A DNA stretch of 64,000 bases from NCBI GenBank assembly GCA_029260795.1, contig JAJDCO010000083.1, positions 1 through 64,000 on the forward strand, given 5' to 3'. Numbering within the stretch: the stretch's first letter is position 1; each line of letters starts with the position of its first letter. This document shows positions 16,188 to 24,529 of this stretch, one piece after another. The DNA is from Planctomycetota bacterium (GTDB lineage Bacteria; Planctomycetota; OFTM77). The notes beneath the pieces were generated by a model. It saw only the letters and a list, made by a program, of their open reading frames with translations, did not search any database and was not told the DNA's origin. A program made the translations under genes and the position numbers.

Positions 16188-19075
16188 GAGCCCGATTCTC
16201 CTTGGCGATGCACCTCCATGATGGCCAGCCCGGATTGCCAGGCAGCCTTCAATGGCGGCAGCGGCTCGTCGATGATCGTTTGTCCGTCACGACCCGTGAT
16301 GACAAGGTTCTCTCCCCCCGTCGTCCCGAGGCAGATGTATGGGAGGTCCTCGAGCATCTGGGCGACGACCTGGGCGTCCTCGCGGCGTACCTCGATCAGG
16401 AATCGCGAGGGGGACTCACCGAACAGCGCGGTCCAGTCGTCGAGCTCGTCGTCGGTCGGGACGTTGGCGAGCACCACCCGGGCACCGACACCGCCCGAGA
16501 ATGCCATCTCGGCCAGCGCGACTCCCAGCCCACCATCCGAGACATCGTGGCAGGCCGCGGCGAGGCCGCGACGAATCACGTCGGCGACCCGGCGAAGGAT
16601 ACGAGGACCGAGATCCAGATCGACCCGAGGCACCGAGCCACCCGACACGCCCAGGCTCGCGTGAATGTGCGAGCCGGCGAGCGCGGCTTGGGTCTTTCCG
16701 ATCAGCAGCAGGTGGCGGCCCGGCTCCTTGAGCTCGAAGGATAGGCAGCGTCGTATGTCGGGCACGCGCGCCAGGGCCGATATCAGGAGCGTGGGAGGGA
16801 TGCTCACCGACTCGCCATCCTCGGTACGAAACTCGTTGTTGAGGCTGTCTTTTCCCGAGATGAACGGCGTCCCGTACGCGACCGCGGCCTCGTAGCAGCC
16901 GCGTGAGGCGAGCACCAGCGCGCCGAGTGCTTCGGGGCGTTCGGGGCTGCCCCAGGCGAAGTTGTCCAGGATCGCGGTGTGATCGGGATCCCCGCCCACC
17001 GCCACGACGTTGCGCAGCGCTTCGTCGATGCAGAGGCGAGCCATCTCACCCGGATCGAGGTCGCCCGTGCGAGGATCGATCCCGCAGCCGATCGCGAGGC
17101 CGACGGTCGAGCCGAGCACGGGTGCGATCACGGCGGCGTCACCGGGGCCGTCGTGCGTCGCTCCTTGCAGCGGCTTGAGGACGCTGGCCGCTTGGACCTC
17201 GTGGTCGTATTGCCGAATGATCCACTCCTTGCTTGCGATGTCGGGTCGCGCCAGGAGCGCTTTCAGGTGCTCGCCCGTGGGGCGACCGGGGATTCGCGGA
17301 GCGGGCGAGGATGCGGGTAGGGTCCAGCGAGCCGGGCGATGGAATTCGGGCAAGCCATCATGGAGGAAGGACATCTCGAGGTCGGCCACCGACTCGTCGC
17401 GGTAGAAGAGGTGGAGGCGTCGATCGTCGGTGAAGGTCCCGATGACCGTTGCCTCGACGTCTTCGGCGCGAAAGACCGAGAGCAACCGATCCACGTTCTC
17501 GGGCGGCACCGAGACGACCATGCGCTCCTGGGCCTCACTGATCCAGATCTCGGCGTAGGTCAGCCCGGCGTACTTCAAGGGCACCCGGTCGAGATGGACC
17601 TCGGCGCCGAGCTCTTCCCCCATCTCGCAGACGGCCGACGAGAGGCCGCCGGCTCCGCAATCGGTGATGGAGGTGTAGAGGTCTTGGTCTCGCGCGATGA
17701 GGAGTGCATCGAGCAGCTTCTTCTCGGTGATCGGGTCGCCGATCTGGACCGCACCCGAGGAGACGGTCTCGCTCTCGCTCGACAGCTCGATCGAGGAGAA
17801 CGTGGCGCCGTGGATCCCGTCTCGCCCCGTGCGGCCTCCGAGCACGACGATGGCATCGCCGGTCCGGGCCGCCTTGAACGCCTTGTCGCGGGGCAGGATG
17901 CCGACGCTGCCGCAAAAGACCAGCGGGTTGCCGATGTACCGGTCGCCGAAGCAGACCGCGCCGGAGACCGTGGGAATCCCCATGCGGTTGCCGTAATCGC
18001 GGACGCCGGCGACCACGCCTCGCAACACGCGCCGCGGGTGCAGGGCGCCGCGTGGAACTTTGTCGATCTCGAGATCGAGTGGCCCGACGCAGAACACGTC
18101 GGTGCTGGCGATCGGTCGGGCGCCGAGGCCGGTTCCGAGCACGTCGCGGATGACGCCACCGATGCCGGTGCCCGCTCCGCCGTAGGGCTCGATCGCGGAC
18201 GGGTGATTGTGAGTCTCGACCTTGAAGCAGACGTCGTGCTCGTCATCGAAGCGGATGATGCCGGCATTGTCATGAAAGACCGACACACACCAATCGCGGT
18301 CGAGCTCGGTGGTCGCTCGGACGATGGTCTGCTTGAGGAGGTTGTCGATCTTCTCGCCGTCGAAGTCGATCACGCCGCGAAACGTCTTGTGCTTGCAGTG
18401 CTCGGACCACGTCTGCGCGATGGTCTCGAGCTCGACGTCGGTCGGGTTGCGCCCGAGGTCGCGAAAGTGCGCTTGAACGGTCCGCATCTCGGCCTCATCG
18501 AGGGCGAGGACGTTGCGCCCGGAGATGTCGAGGAGCTCGGCGACACTGGATTCGCGCAGGGCCACCTCGCGCCGCTCGAAGGGGACGGGCGGAATCGCGA
18601 AGTCGGTCGGGAAGTCCGGGCGATCGACGTAGACGTCTTCGATCACGGCATTCGCGAGCACGCGACGCGCCAGCTCGCCCGAGCCGTCGGCATCCAGGCC
18701 GTGAATGAAGTAGCGACTGAATGTCCGGACCCAGTCGATGTCCTCGAACCCGAGGTGATGGAGCGTCTCGAGGACGGTGTGCGCGACCGGATCCATCACG
18801 CCGGGCTTACGAAGCACGTCGATCCGATGGGCAGCTTCCGGGGCCGGCTCGTCTCCGGTGAATGAGGCGATCTCGCAAACCGGATCACGGAGCAGCGCAA
18901 CGACCGCTGCCTGAGCTCGGTCGCGATCGAGTCGGTCGCCGCCCAGGATGTAGCCTCTGGCTGTCTGAATGCAGCGGACGGAGTCGACGCCCGAGACGTG
19001 GGCTTCTTCGAGCAGAGCCTTTCCGCGGCTGTCCGCCACGGAATCGGCAGGTCGAACTTCAATCTTCCAGCTCAT
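16184..19075 (-). CDS. purL: Phosphoribosylformylglycinamidine synthase, PurS-PurL fusion
   Basis: This 963-residue enzyme converts FGAR to FGAM using ammonia from PurQ. The first 80 residues (EVRPADSV, RGKALLEEAHVSGVDSVRC, GYILGGDRL) resemble the stand-alone PurS subunit. The rest is the PurL catalytic unit (TWSEHCKHKTFRG, YGGAGTGIGGVIRDVLGTG, ACHDVSDGGLGVALAEMAF). Small-type PurL proteins are about 740 residues, so PurS is fused here. No separate purS gene is present. It is the first gene of the purL-purQ pair, with its start at 19075 facing the divergent accA leader. Confidence 0.95.
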   Translation of the reverse strand: MSWKIEVRPADSVADSRGKALLEEAHVSGVDSVRCIQTARGYILGGDRLDRDRAQAAVVALLRDPVCEIASFTGDEPAPEAAHRIDVLRKPGVMDPVAHTVLETLHHLGFEDIDWVRTFSRYFIHGLDADGSGELARRVLANAVIEDVYVDRPDFPTDFAIPPVPFERREVALRESSVAELLDISGRNVLALDEAEMRTVQAHFRDLGRNPTDVELETIAQTWSEHCKHKTFRGVIDFDGEKIDNLLKQTIVRATTELDRDWCVSVFHDNAGIIRFDDEHDVCFKVETHNHPSAIEPYGGAGTGIGGVIRDVLGTGLGARPIASTDVFCVGPLDLEIDKVPRGALHPRRVLRGVVAGVRDYGNRMGIPTVSGAVCFGDRYIGNPLVFCGSVGILPRDKAFKAARTGDAIVVLGGRTGRDGIHGATFSSIELSSESETVSSGAVQIGDPITEKKLLDALLIARDQDLYTSITDCGAGGLSSAVCEMGEELGAEVHLDRVPLKYAGLTYAEIWISEAQERMVVSVPPENVDRLLSVFRAEDVEATVIGTFTDDRRLHLFYRDESVADLEMSFLHDGLPEFHRPARWTLPASSPAPRIPGRPTGEHLKALLARPDIASKEWIIRQYDHEVQAASVLKPLQGATHDGPGDAAVIAPVLGSTVGLAIGCGIDPRTGDLDPGEMARLCIDEALRNVVAVGGDPDHTAILDNFAWGSPERPEALGALVLASRGCYEAAVAYGTPFISGKDSLNNEFRTEDGESVSIPPTLLISALARVPDIRRCLSFELKEPGRHLLLIGKTQAALAGSHIHASLGVSGGSVPRVDLDLGPRILRRVADVIRRGLAAACHDVSDGGLGVALAEMAFSGGVGARVVLANVPTDDELDDWTALFGESPSRFLIEVRREDAQVVAQMLEDLPYICLGTTGGENLVITGRDGQTIIDEPLPPLKAAWQSGLAIMEVHRQGESGS

Positions 19076-19463
19076 GGCTCCTCGATCGTCCGGCCGCCGC
19101 GAGGGCGAACGGCTGATGTGTCGGGTGGAGAGGTCGGGAGGGAAGGCGTCCAGAGGGCCCGGCTCGAGGGGAAGAGGAGGCCGCGCGGATCCAAGAAAAC
19201 CGCGCCGAGACCCCGCTGGGCGGGCGTCCCTTTTTTCGTGTTTTGCTTGCTTGCCCTCTCACCGAGACTACAATTTTGCGCGATGCTCGAAGATTCTAAC
19301 CAACGTTCCAGAAACGATTCAACGAACTAAAACGCCGCAGCCGGCGGGCGCTGGAACCGCCGGATTCACACGCCGCGAAGACTCCTCCCGATCGTTCCTC
19401 TTCAAGTCGAGCAGTGATCTGTCGGGAGGTCGACGTCCTACTCTGGATCGACGAGCCAGGAGC
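19076..19463. other. Divergent purL/accA intergenic region with accA promoter candidate
   Basis: No gene here. A plus-strand promoter is likely around TTGCTT (19247-19252, 3 of 6) with 16 bases to TACAAT (19269-19274, 5 of 6), next to a T-rich stretch at 19231-19244. This would give accA an untranslated leader of about 180 bases. A purL promoter must lie in the GC-rich part nearer 19.1 kb, but none is convincing by eye. Confidence 0.45.
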
Positions 19464-20543
19464 ATGACCGACAAGTCCAAGAAATCGACCGAGAGCAACG
19501 CTTCGAACGCCTCCGACCTCGAGTTCGAGCGTCCGATCACTGAGCTCGAGATGAAGATCAAAGATCTCGAGGCGTTGTCGCAGTCGTCGGGGATGAACCT
19601 CAACGGGCAGCTGAACCCGCTCAAGGCTCGTCTCGACAAGCTGATCCAAGACGTTTTCACTAAGCTCGAGCCGTGGGATCGAGTCCGGGTCGCGCGTCAC
19701 AAGGAACGCCCACTCACGACCGACTACATTCAGCTGATGATCGACGAGTGGGTCGAGCTCCACGGCGACCGTCTCTTCGGAGACGATCCCGCGATCGTGA
19801 CCGGCCTTGCCCAAATGGACGGCGAGCGATTCCTGTTGGTCGGGCACCGCAAGGGCAAGACGACCCAGGACAAGATTGCCTGCAACTTCGGTTGCGCCCA
19901 CCCCGAAGGCTATCGCAAGGCGCTCTCGAAGATGAAGCTCGCCGAGAAGTTCGGTCTGCCGATCGTCACGCTCATCAACACTCCCGGAGCCTATCCGGGC
20001 ATCGGTGCCGAAGAGCGTGGCCAAGCTCAAGCGATCGCGATGAACATCCTCGAGATGTCTCGCCTGCGGGTTCCGATCATCTGCGTCGTGATTGGCGAAG
20101 GAGGATCGGGCGGTGCGCTCGGGATCGGTGTCGGAGATCGCGTCAACATTCTCCAGTACGCCTACTACTCCGTGATCTCACCGGAGGGCTGTGCGGCGAT
20201 TCTCTGGAAGAGCGGTGACAAGGCCCCCGAGGCCGCCAAGGCACTTCGCCTGACGGCCGACGACCTCCAGCAGCTGGCCTTGGTCGATCAAGTGATTCCG
20301 GAGCCGTTGGGGGGAGCCCACCGAGATCCGGCGGGGATGGCACAGATCCTGAGAGACGCGCTGCTCGCACAACTTCGTGAGCTCAAGCGGATTCCGACCG
20401 ATCGTCTGCTCGAGGAGCGCTTCGACAAGTATCGAAACCTCGGCAACGACGCGAGCGTCTTGGCTCCCGCTGGAACGGCCTCGCCGGCGGATTCCACTTC
20501 GTCGAGCTCCCCGGAGAAGGCGTCGGAAGAGTCCGCTGGATGA
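19464..20543 (+). CDS. accA: Acetyl-CoA carboxylase carboxyltransferase subunit alpha
   Basis: This 359-residue protein is the alpha half of the carboxyltransferase that makes malonyl-CoA for fatty-acid synthesis. Recognisable parts are FERPITELEMKIKDLE, DRLFGDDPAIVTGLA, GHRKGKTTQDK, NFGCAHPEGYRKALSKMKLA, FIDTPGAYPG-like LINTPGAYPGIGAEERGQ and GEGGSGGALGIGVGDRV. A Ser/Ala-rich C-terminal tail of about 35 residues exceeds the usual 317. The ATG at 19464 begins the conserved part; the frame is open upstream but codes for unlikely sequence. The beta subunit gene accD is not in this window. Confidence 0.95.
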   Translation: MTDKSKKSTESNASNASDLEFERPITELEMKIKDLEALSQSSGMNLNGQLNPLKARLDKLIQDVFTKLEPWDRVRVARHKERPLTTDYIQLMIDEWVELHGDRLFGDDPAIVTGLAQMDGERFLLVGHRKGKTTQDKIACNFGCAHPEGYRKALSKMKLAEKFGLPIVTLINTPGAYPGIGAEERGQAQAIAMNILEMSRLRVPIICVVIGEGGSGGALGIGVGDRVNILQYAYYSVISPEGCAAILWKSGDKAPEAAKALRLTADDLQQLALVDQVIPEPLGGAHRDPAGMAQILRDALLAQLRELKRIPTDRLLEERFDKYRNLGNDASVLAPAGTASPADSTSSSSPEKASEESAG

Positions 20544-20549
20544 GGGGCG

Positions 20550-20570
20550 CTCGCCCGGCGAGTTTTTTTT
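20550..20570 (+). terminator. Intrinsic terminator after accA
   Basis: CTCGC (20550-20554) pairs with GCGAG (20558-20562) around a ccg loop and is followed by eight T residues (20563-20570). It lies seven bases past the accA stop. The stem is short but fully G+C-rich. Confidence 0.65.
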
Positions 20571-20691
20571 GGGTCCCGGGCCAACGGTGTCCGAAAGTGG
20601 CCGTAAAAGGTCTATTCTAGGTGCCTTGCCTCGCCTGGAGCGCTGCGATGTCGTCCTCGGACGCCTCGCTCCGGAGCGAGGACCTTGTTCG

Positions 20692-21354
20692 ATGACTGAT
20701 GAGCGGAGTGCCATGAGCGGCTCTGAGACTCTCGCGAAACGTCGCCTCGCCAAGACCGGCGCGGCGGACGAGCCCAAGTCCCCCGAGCGGACGGCCAGCG
20801 ATACCGATCTGGTTCGGCGGGTTCAAGAAGGGCACGAGGACTCGTTTCGCGAGCTCGTGAGGCGGTATCAGAAGCGCGCGTACTGGTTGGCCTACAACGT
20901 GGTCAACGACTCCGAGGAAGCCCGCGACGTGGCTCAGGAGGCTTTTCTTCGAGTCTTCAAGTCGGCGGACCGCTTCGACTATCGGCGCAGCTTTTACACC
21001 TGGTTCTATCGCATCGTCGTCAACCTAGCGATCGACCACCTCCGCAAGCGCTCCGTGTCGCGCAAGGTCCCGCTCGAGGACCTGGCCGAGATGGAGAGCG
21101 GCGAGCGTCGACCGGACGCGCGCATGCAAGACACCGAGCTCGGCGAGGAGATCCTCGATGTGCTGAGCGGCCTGCCGGAGAAGTACCGAACGGTCATCGT
21201 CCTTCGGGACATCGAGGAGCTGTCGTGTCAGGAGATCGGCCTGATCATCCGCTGTTCGCACGCGACCGTGCGATGGCGGCTGCACCAGGCGCGTAAGCTG
21301 TTCCGAGAGCATTGGGCTCGAATGAGGCGGCGGAAGGGAGTCGTGGAAAAGTGA
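20692..21354 (+). CDS. ECF sigma factor, RpoE-like
   Basis: This is a 220-residue sigma-70-family protein. Region 2 reads LVRRVQEGHEDSFRELVRRY, NVVNDSEEARDVAQEAFLRVFKS and FYTWFYRIVVNLAIDHLRKR. Region 4 reads LPEKYRTVIVLRDIEELSCQEIG with the helix-turn-helix ATVRWRLHQARKLFREHW. ATG at 20692 (a later in-frame ATG lies at 20713). Its stop overlaps the GTG of the anti-sigma gene by 4 bases. It probably starts a four-gene operon of sigma, anti-sigma, HtrA-like and HEAT-PDZ proteins, recalling the rpoE-rseA-degP envelope stress system. Confidence 0.93.
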   Translation: MTDERSAMSGSETLAKRRLAKTGAADEPKSPERTASDTDLVRRVQEGHEDSFRELVRRYQKRAYWLAYNVVNDSEEARDVAQEAFLRVFKSADRFDYRRSFYTWFYRIVVNLAIDHLRKRSVSRKVPLEDLAEMESGERRPDARMQDTELGEEILDVLSGLPEKYRTVIVLRDIEELSCQEIGLIIRCSHATVRWRLHQARKLFREHWARMRRRKGVVEK

Positions 21355-21962
21355 TCTCGTGTGAGAAGGTTCAGCGCATCCTGCCACTGCACGCCGGGGG
21401 AGATCTCCGCGGACGTCAGGAGCACGAGATCGATGAGCACCTGAGCGGCTGCTTGGGGTGCTATCGGCTCTACCAGGATTACCTGGAGGGAGTCGTTCGG
21501 TTGCGTGCGTCGCGGGAGCCCTTCGAGGTCGCTCCCGACTTCTGGACAGAGTTCGAGCAGGACGTGATGGTGAGCGTTCGCGAAGAGACGTCAGCCTCGA
21601 CGGTCTCGACCCATACGCTCCGGCTCGCCGCGAATCGGCCGTTGATCGGTGCCGCGGCCTCATTCTTCCTCGCGCTCACGGCCTGGTTCGTCTTCGACGA
21701 GACGAGATCGATCACGCCCGATGTCGGGTCTCCACCTCCGGTGGCCGCGAACGGCCAGCACATCATCCCAATCTATGACACCTCGCTAGGTGCGGGCCTG
21801 GAGAGAGTGGGCGTTCGGCGCTCGGTGAGCACTCGAGAGGAAGCCGAGGTTCATCGACTCATGCGTCGGCTGGATCATCCCGGGGGACCGGAGGAACTGT
21901 ACGAGCTCGAGCGTGTCTTGAGCGAGTACGGCAGCGAAGCGGGCGATGGGTTCTATCGCTGA
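21351..21962 (+). CDS. Zinc-type anti-sigma factor, membrane bound
   Basis: This predicts a 203-residue protein. An N-terminal cytoplasmic zinc anti-sigma motif (HEIDEHLSGCLGC, the H-x3-C-x2-C pattern) binds the cognate sigma factor. A single membrane helix follows (PLIGAAASFFLALTAWFVF, about residues 99-117), then an extracytoplasmic tail of about 85 residues. Start GTG at 21351 inside the sigma-factor stop; the frame overlaps the next gene by 17 bases. The layout implies release of the sigma factor by signals acting on the outer domain, an inference from the family. Confidence 0.88.
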   Translation: MISCEKVQRILPLHAGGDLRGRQEHEIDEHLSGCLGCYRLYQDYLEGVVRLRASREPFEVAPDFWTEFEQDVMVSVREETSASTVSTHTLRLAANRPLIGAAASFFLALTAWFVFDETRSITPDVGSPPPVAANGQHIIPIYDTSLGAGLERVGVRRSVSTREEAEVHRLMRRLDHPGGPEELYELERVLSEYGSEAGDGFYR

Positions 21963-23139
21963 GCCCACTCAGAAGCTCTTCGTCCTCGGCCTTCTAGCCG
22001 CTCTGACAGCGAGCTTTGCGATCGGCTCCGTGCAAGCCGCACAGCCGATTGTCGAGAAAGCCGATGCCGAGCTTCGCGGAATCGTCAACCGCTGGCAGCC
22101 GTACATCGTCCGGGTGACGACGGTTCAGCAGGTCAAGACGCTCGAGTTCAAGATCAAGGGCAATCAGCCAGACACCGAGCTCGAGGTGCGACGGGTCTTT
22201 CGACGCTCCGAGGACGTCCCCGGGTTGATCGTCGATCCCGACGGGTACGTCTTGACCAGCGCCGAGGCCATCTCGGACGTTCATCACGTGGTCGTGACGC
22301 TCGGTGATGAACGCTACTTTCGGGCGCGATTCGTTGGGCTCGACACGCCACGCGGCTTGGGCTTGGTCGACATCGGACCTCTCGAGGCGAAGCACTTCTC
22401 TTGGAAACCGGTCGATGACCTCGGACCCGGTTCGTTCGCCTTGGCGCTGGCAGTGCCGGAAGAGGGACCCGTCCGCCTCGATCTGTGCCTCGTGAATGCG
22501 CGGGGCTCCGCGACTGCGCCGCGCTCCGAGAGCCCGGCATGGTTGCAGATCACCGGGCCGGCCGAGATTCAGCGAGGCACGACGATCGCCGATGTTCGGG
22601 GTCGCCTGGTCGGCATGGTCGTCGCCCCGGCAGGGCGCCGGTGGTCGGTGCCTCGCGGCGTCATCGACTCGATCAAAGAATCCGGTGAAGCCGACTCGGC
22701 CGCCGAGCTGGAGGCAGCCCTCCAGCTCCTCAAGCGCTCGGCCTCCTTGTCGGGATGGTGGGTGGTCACCGCGCCATTGATTCGCTCGACGCTCGACGAC
22801 CTCCTGGCGGCGGCCGAAGAGACTGCCGATCCCGTTGATGCCGATGAAGGCGCCGGCTGGATGGGACTGAAGATCGCCCCGCGTGTTCCCGAGGATCGGC
22901 GAGCCGTGCTCGCGGGTCGACCCGGAGCCTACATCCAAAGCGTTTGCGAGAACGGCCCCGCGAAGGCGGCCGGCCTGAAGCGAGGCGACATCGTGATCCT
23001 CTACGGTGGTCATCCCGTGAGCGACGGGCGCCAGTTGGGCGGTCTCATTCTGGCCAGCGATCCGGGGAAGACGATCGAGATCACGCTCATCCGGGGGGAT
23101 GCCGAGCTGGCCTTGCCCGTCTCGGTCGGCGTATTCTAG
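21946..23139 (+). CDS. HtrA-like protein with lost catalytic triad, plus PDZ domain
   Basis: This 397-residue protein has an N-terminal signal segment (VLGLLAALTASFAIGSVQAA). Residues about 85-250 align by eye with HtrA/DegP: DPDGYVLTSAEAISD, YFRARFVGLDTPRGLGLVDI and IQRGTTIADVRGRLVGMVV. At the positions of the catalytic His, Asp and Ser there are Glu107, Gly137 and Thr213, so it should not be a protease. A C-terminal PDZ domain (about 300-397: YIQSVCENGPAKAAGLKRGD) is intact. Encoded after the anti-sigma factor, it may sense or bind envelope proteins rather than cut them; the role is inferred. Confidence 0.75.
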   Translation: MGSIAEPTQKLFVLGLLAALTASFAIGSVQAAQPIVEKADAELRGIVNRWQPYIVRVTTVQQVKTLEFKIKGNQPDTELEVRRVFRRSEDVPGLIVDPDGYVLTSAEAISDVHHVVVTLGDERYFRARFVGLDTPRGLGLVDIGPLEAKHFSWKPVDDLGPGSFALALAVPEEGPVRLDLCLVNARGSATAPRSESPAWLQITGPAEIQRGTTIADVRGRLVGMVVAPAGRRWSVPRGVIDSIKESGEADSAAELEAALQLLKRSASLSGWWVVTAPLIRSTLDDLLAAAEETADPVDADEGAGWMGLKIAPRVPEDRRAVLAGRPGAYIQSVCENGPAKAAGLKRGDIVILYGGHPVSDGRQLGGLILASDPGKTIEITLIRGDAELALPVSVGVF

Positions 23140-23304
23140 AAGGCATGGCGGCCGAGAGTCGTCGTCAAACGCTCTCGAGATCCCGTTCGTCTTTGAATGA
23201 GGAGAACCGGATCGGCCGCGAGCTTTGCGATCGACGGCTCGAGGCAGTGGCGCTCTCGAGAAGCGATCCGGGATTCTGTAGAACCGAGAAATGGAGATTC
23301 GGAG

Positions 23305-24429
23305 ATGCGTTGGCATGAATGCTTGCTCAGTGCCGGCCTGCTCGGAACCCTGACTTGGCTGGGAGCGGGCTGGGCGCTGCCTCAAGACGAGGTCGAAGCA
23401 CGGAGTCCCCAAGCCTCGGATGAGCAGATCGAGGTCTGGATCCGGCAGCTGGGAGACGAGGAGTACCGCGCTCGCGAGCAAGCGATGAAGAGCTTGGAAT
23501 CGGTCGGAGCTGCGGCTAGAGAATCGCTCGAGCGCGCGGCTCAGAGTCTCGATCTCGAAGTGCGTTGGCGGGCCGAGCGCCTGTTGTCCCGACTTGTTGA
23601 TCCCTCGTCGCGGGAGTCCGAGCCTTCGCGGCCCAGTCAGAAGCCGGACCGTCTGCGGCCCGTGCGTCCCGATCGCGAAGAGGATCGTGACCGTCGACGA
23701 GGGACGGACGGAGATCTCGGGGAGTTGGAGCTGCACATCGACGAGATGATGCGTCGGCTCGAGGAAGACTTTGCGCGAGCCGATCCTTCACGGGATTGGC
23801 CGCAGTGGCTCGAGCGATTCGAGCGAGAGCTGAGCGAGCCCGGAGCTCTCTTCGAACGGCTTCCGAGTGGGACGAGCGAGCGCTGCTTTTCGATCGCTCG
23901 AAACGGCGACCGCCTCTCGATTCGGATCGATGCCGAGGGCCGTGTGAAGGCCGAGGTTTCCGAGAAGGGTCACGACCGCAGCCTGAGCGCCGAGAGTGCC
24001 GAGGCGTTCGAGGCCGAGCATAGAAACGTGCTCGAGAGCTTTGGCCTCGATTCTCTCGAAGGGTTCGGACAGGGGCGAATTCGACTCTCGCCGTTGACCC
24101 GAAACGGCTCTCGATGGCCTCTGGAGCTGAGGAATCCGCTGGCAGCTGACAGCGGCCCGAGACTCGGCGTGCGCATCGCTGAAGTCGATGAAGTGCTCCG
24201 ACATCACCTCGGTCTTTCCGGAGGCTTGCTGGTCGATCGCGTCGAGCCGGATTCCACTGCCCAGGCCCTCGGTCTCGAGCGCTGGGATATCGTTCTCGCA
24301 CTCAACGGGAGTCCGATCGCCGAGGTGGAAGGGCTGCGCCGCACCTTCGGAGCCCTGGAGTCGGGCGACGAGATCCGACTCGAGATCGTTCGTCGGGGCC
24401 AACCTCGGACGCTCGAAGGCATTCGATAG
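23305..24429 (+). CDS. Secreted HEAT-repeat and PDZ protein
   Basis: This 374-residue protein starts with a signal peptide (CLLSAGLLGTLTWLGAGWA). A HEAT-like helical pair follows (QLGDEEYRAREQAMKSLESVG, SLDLEVRWRAERLLSRLV, about residues 45-95), then an Arg/Asp-rich linker and a C-terminal PDZ domain (about 285-370: GLLVDRVEPDSTAQALGLER). A ggag lies 8 bases before the ATG at 23305. It is 165 bases after the HtrA-like gene and probably the last member of the sigma-factor operon. PDZ plus HEAT suggests a periplasmic binding role, but the family is unrecognised. Confidence 0.75.
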   Translation: MRWHECLLSAGLLGTLTWLGAGWALPQDEVEARSPQASDEQIEVWIRQLGDEEYRAREQAMKSLESVGAAARESLERAAQSLDLEVRWRAERLLSRLVDPSSRESEPSRPSQKPDRLRPVRPDREEDRDRRRGTDGDLGELELHIDEMMRRLEEDFARADPSRDWPQWLERFERELSEPGALFERLPSGTSERCFSIARNGDRLSIRIDAEGRVKAEVSEKGHDRSLSAESAEAFEAEHRNVLESFGLDSLEGFGQGRIRLSPLTRNGSRWPLELRNPLAADSGPRLGVRIAEVDEVLRHHLGLSGGLLVDRVEPDSTAQALGLERWDIVLALNGSPIAEVEGLRRTFGALESGDEIRLEIVRRGQPRTLEGIR

Positions 24430-24453
24430 ACCGACGCTCCGGGCGGGCTCGCT

Positions 24454-24492
24454 CCTCGCCCGGCGTCCTCGCCCGGCGTCCTCGCCCGGCGT
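24454..24492. repeat. Three perfect 13-bp tandem repeats
   Basis: The unit cctcgcccggcgt occurs three times without a mismatch (24454-24466, 24467-24479, 24480-24492) between the convergent HEAT-PDZ and rlmN genes. There are no spacers, so it is not CRISPR-like. A similar ctcgcccggcgag string forms the accA terminator stem. Confidence 0.85.
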
Positions 24493-24529
24493 CAGGCACA
24501 CGGCCGAGAATGACTTCGAGCTGCTGAGC

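Noticed and set aside
21994..23736. Minus-strand open frame of about 580 codons opposite the HtrA-like gene
   Set aside because: Antisense shadow of a coding region; the plus strand has signal peptide and PDZ motifs.
24454..24492. Tandem repeat as a CRISPR-like array
   Set aside because: No spacers separate the units, the units are only 13 bases, and no cas gene is nearby.
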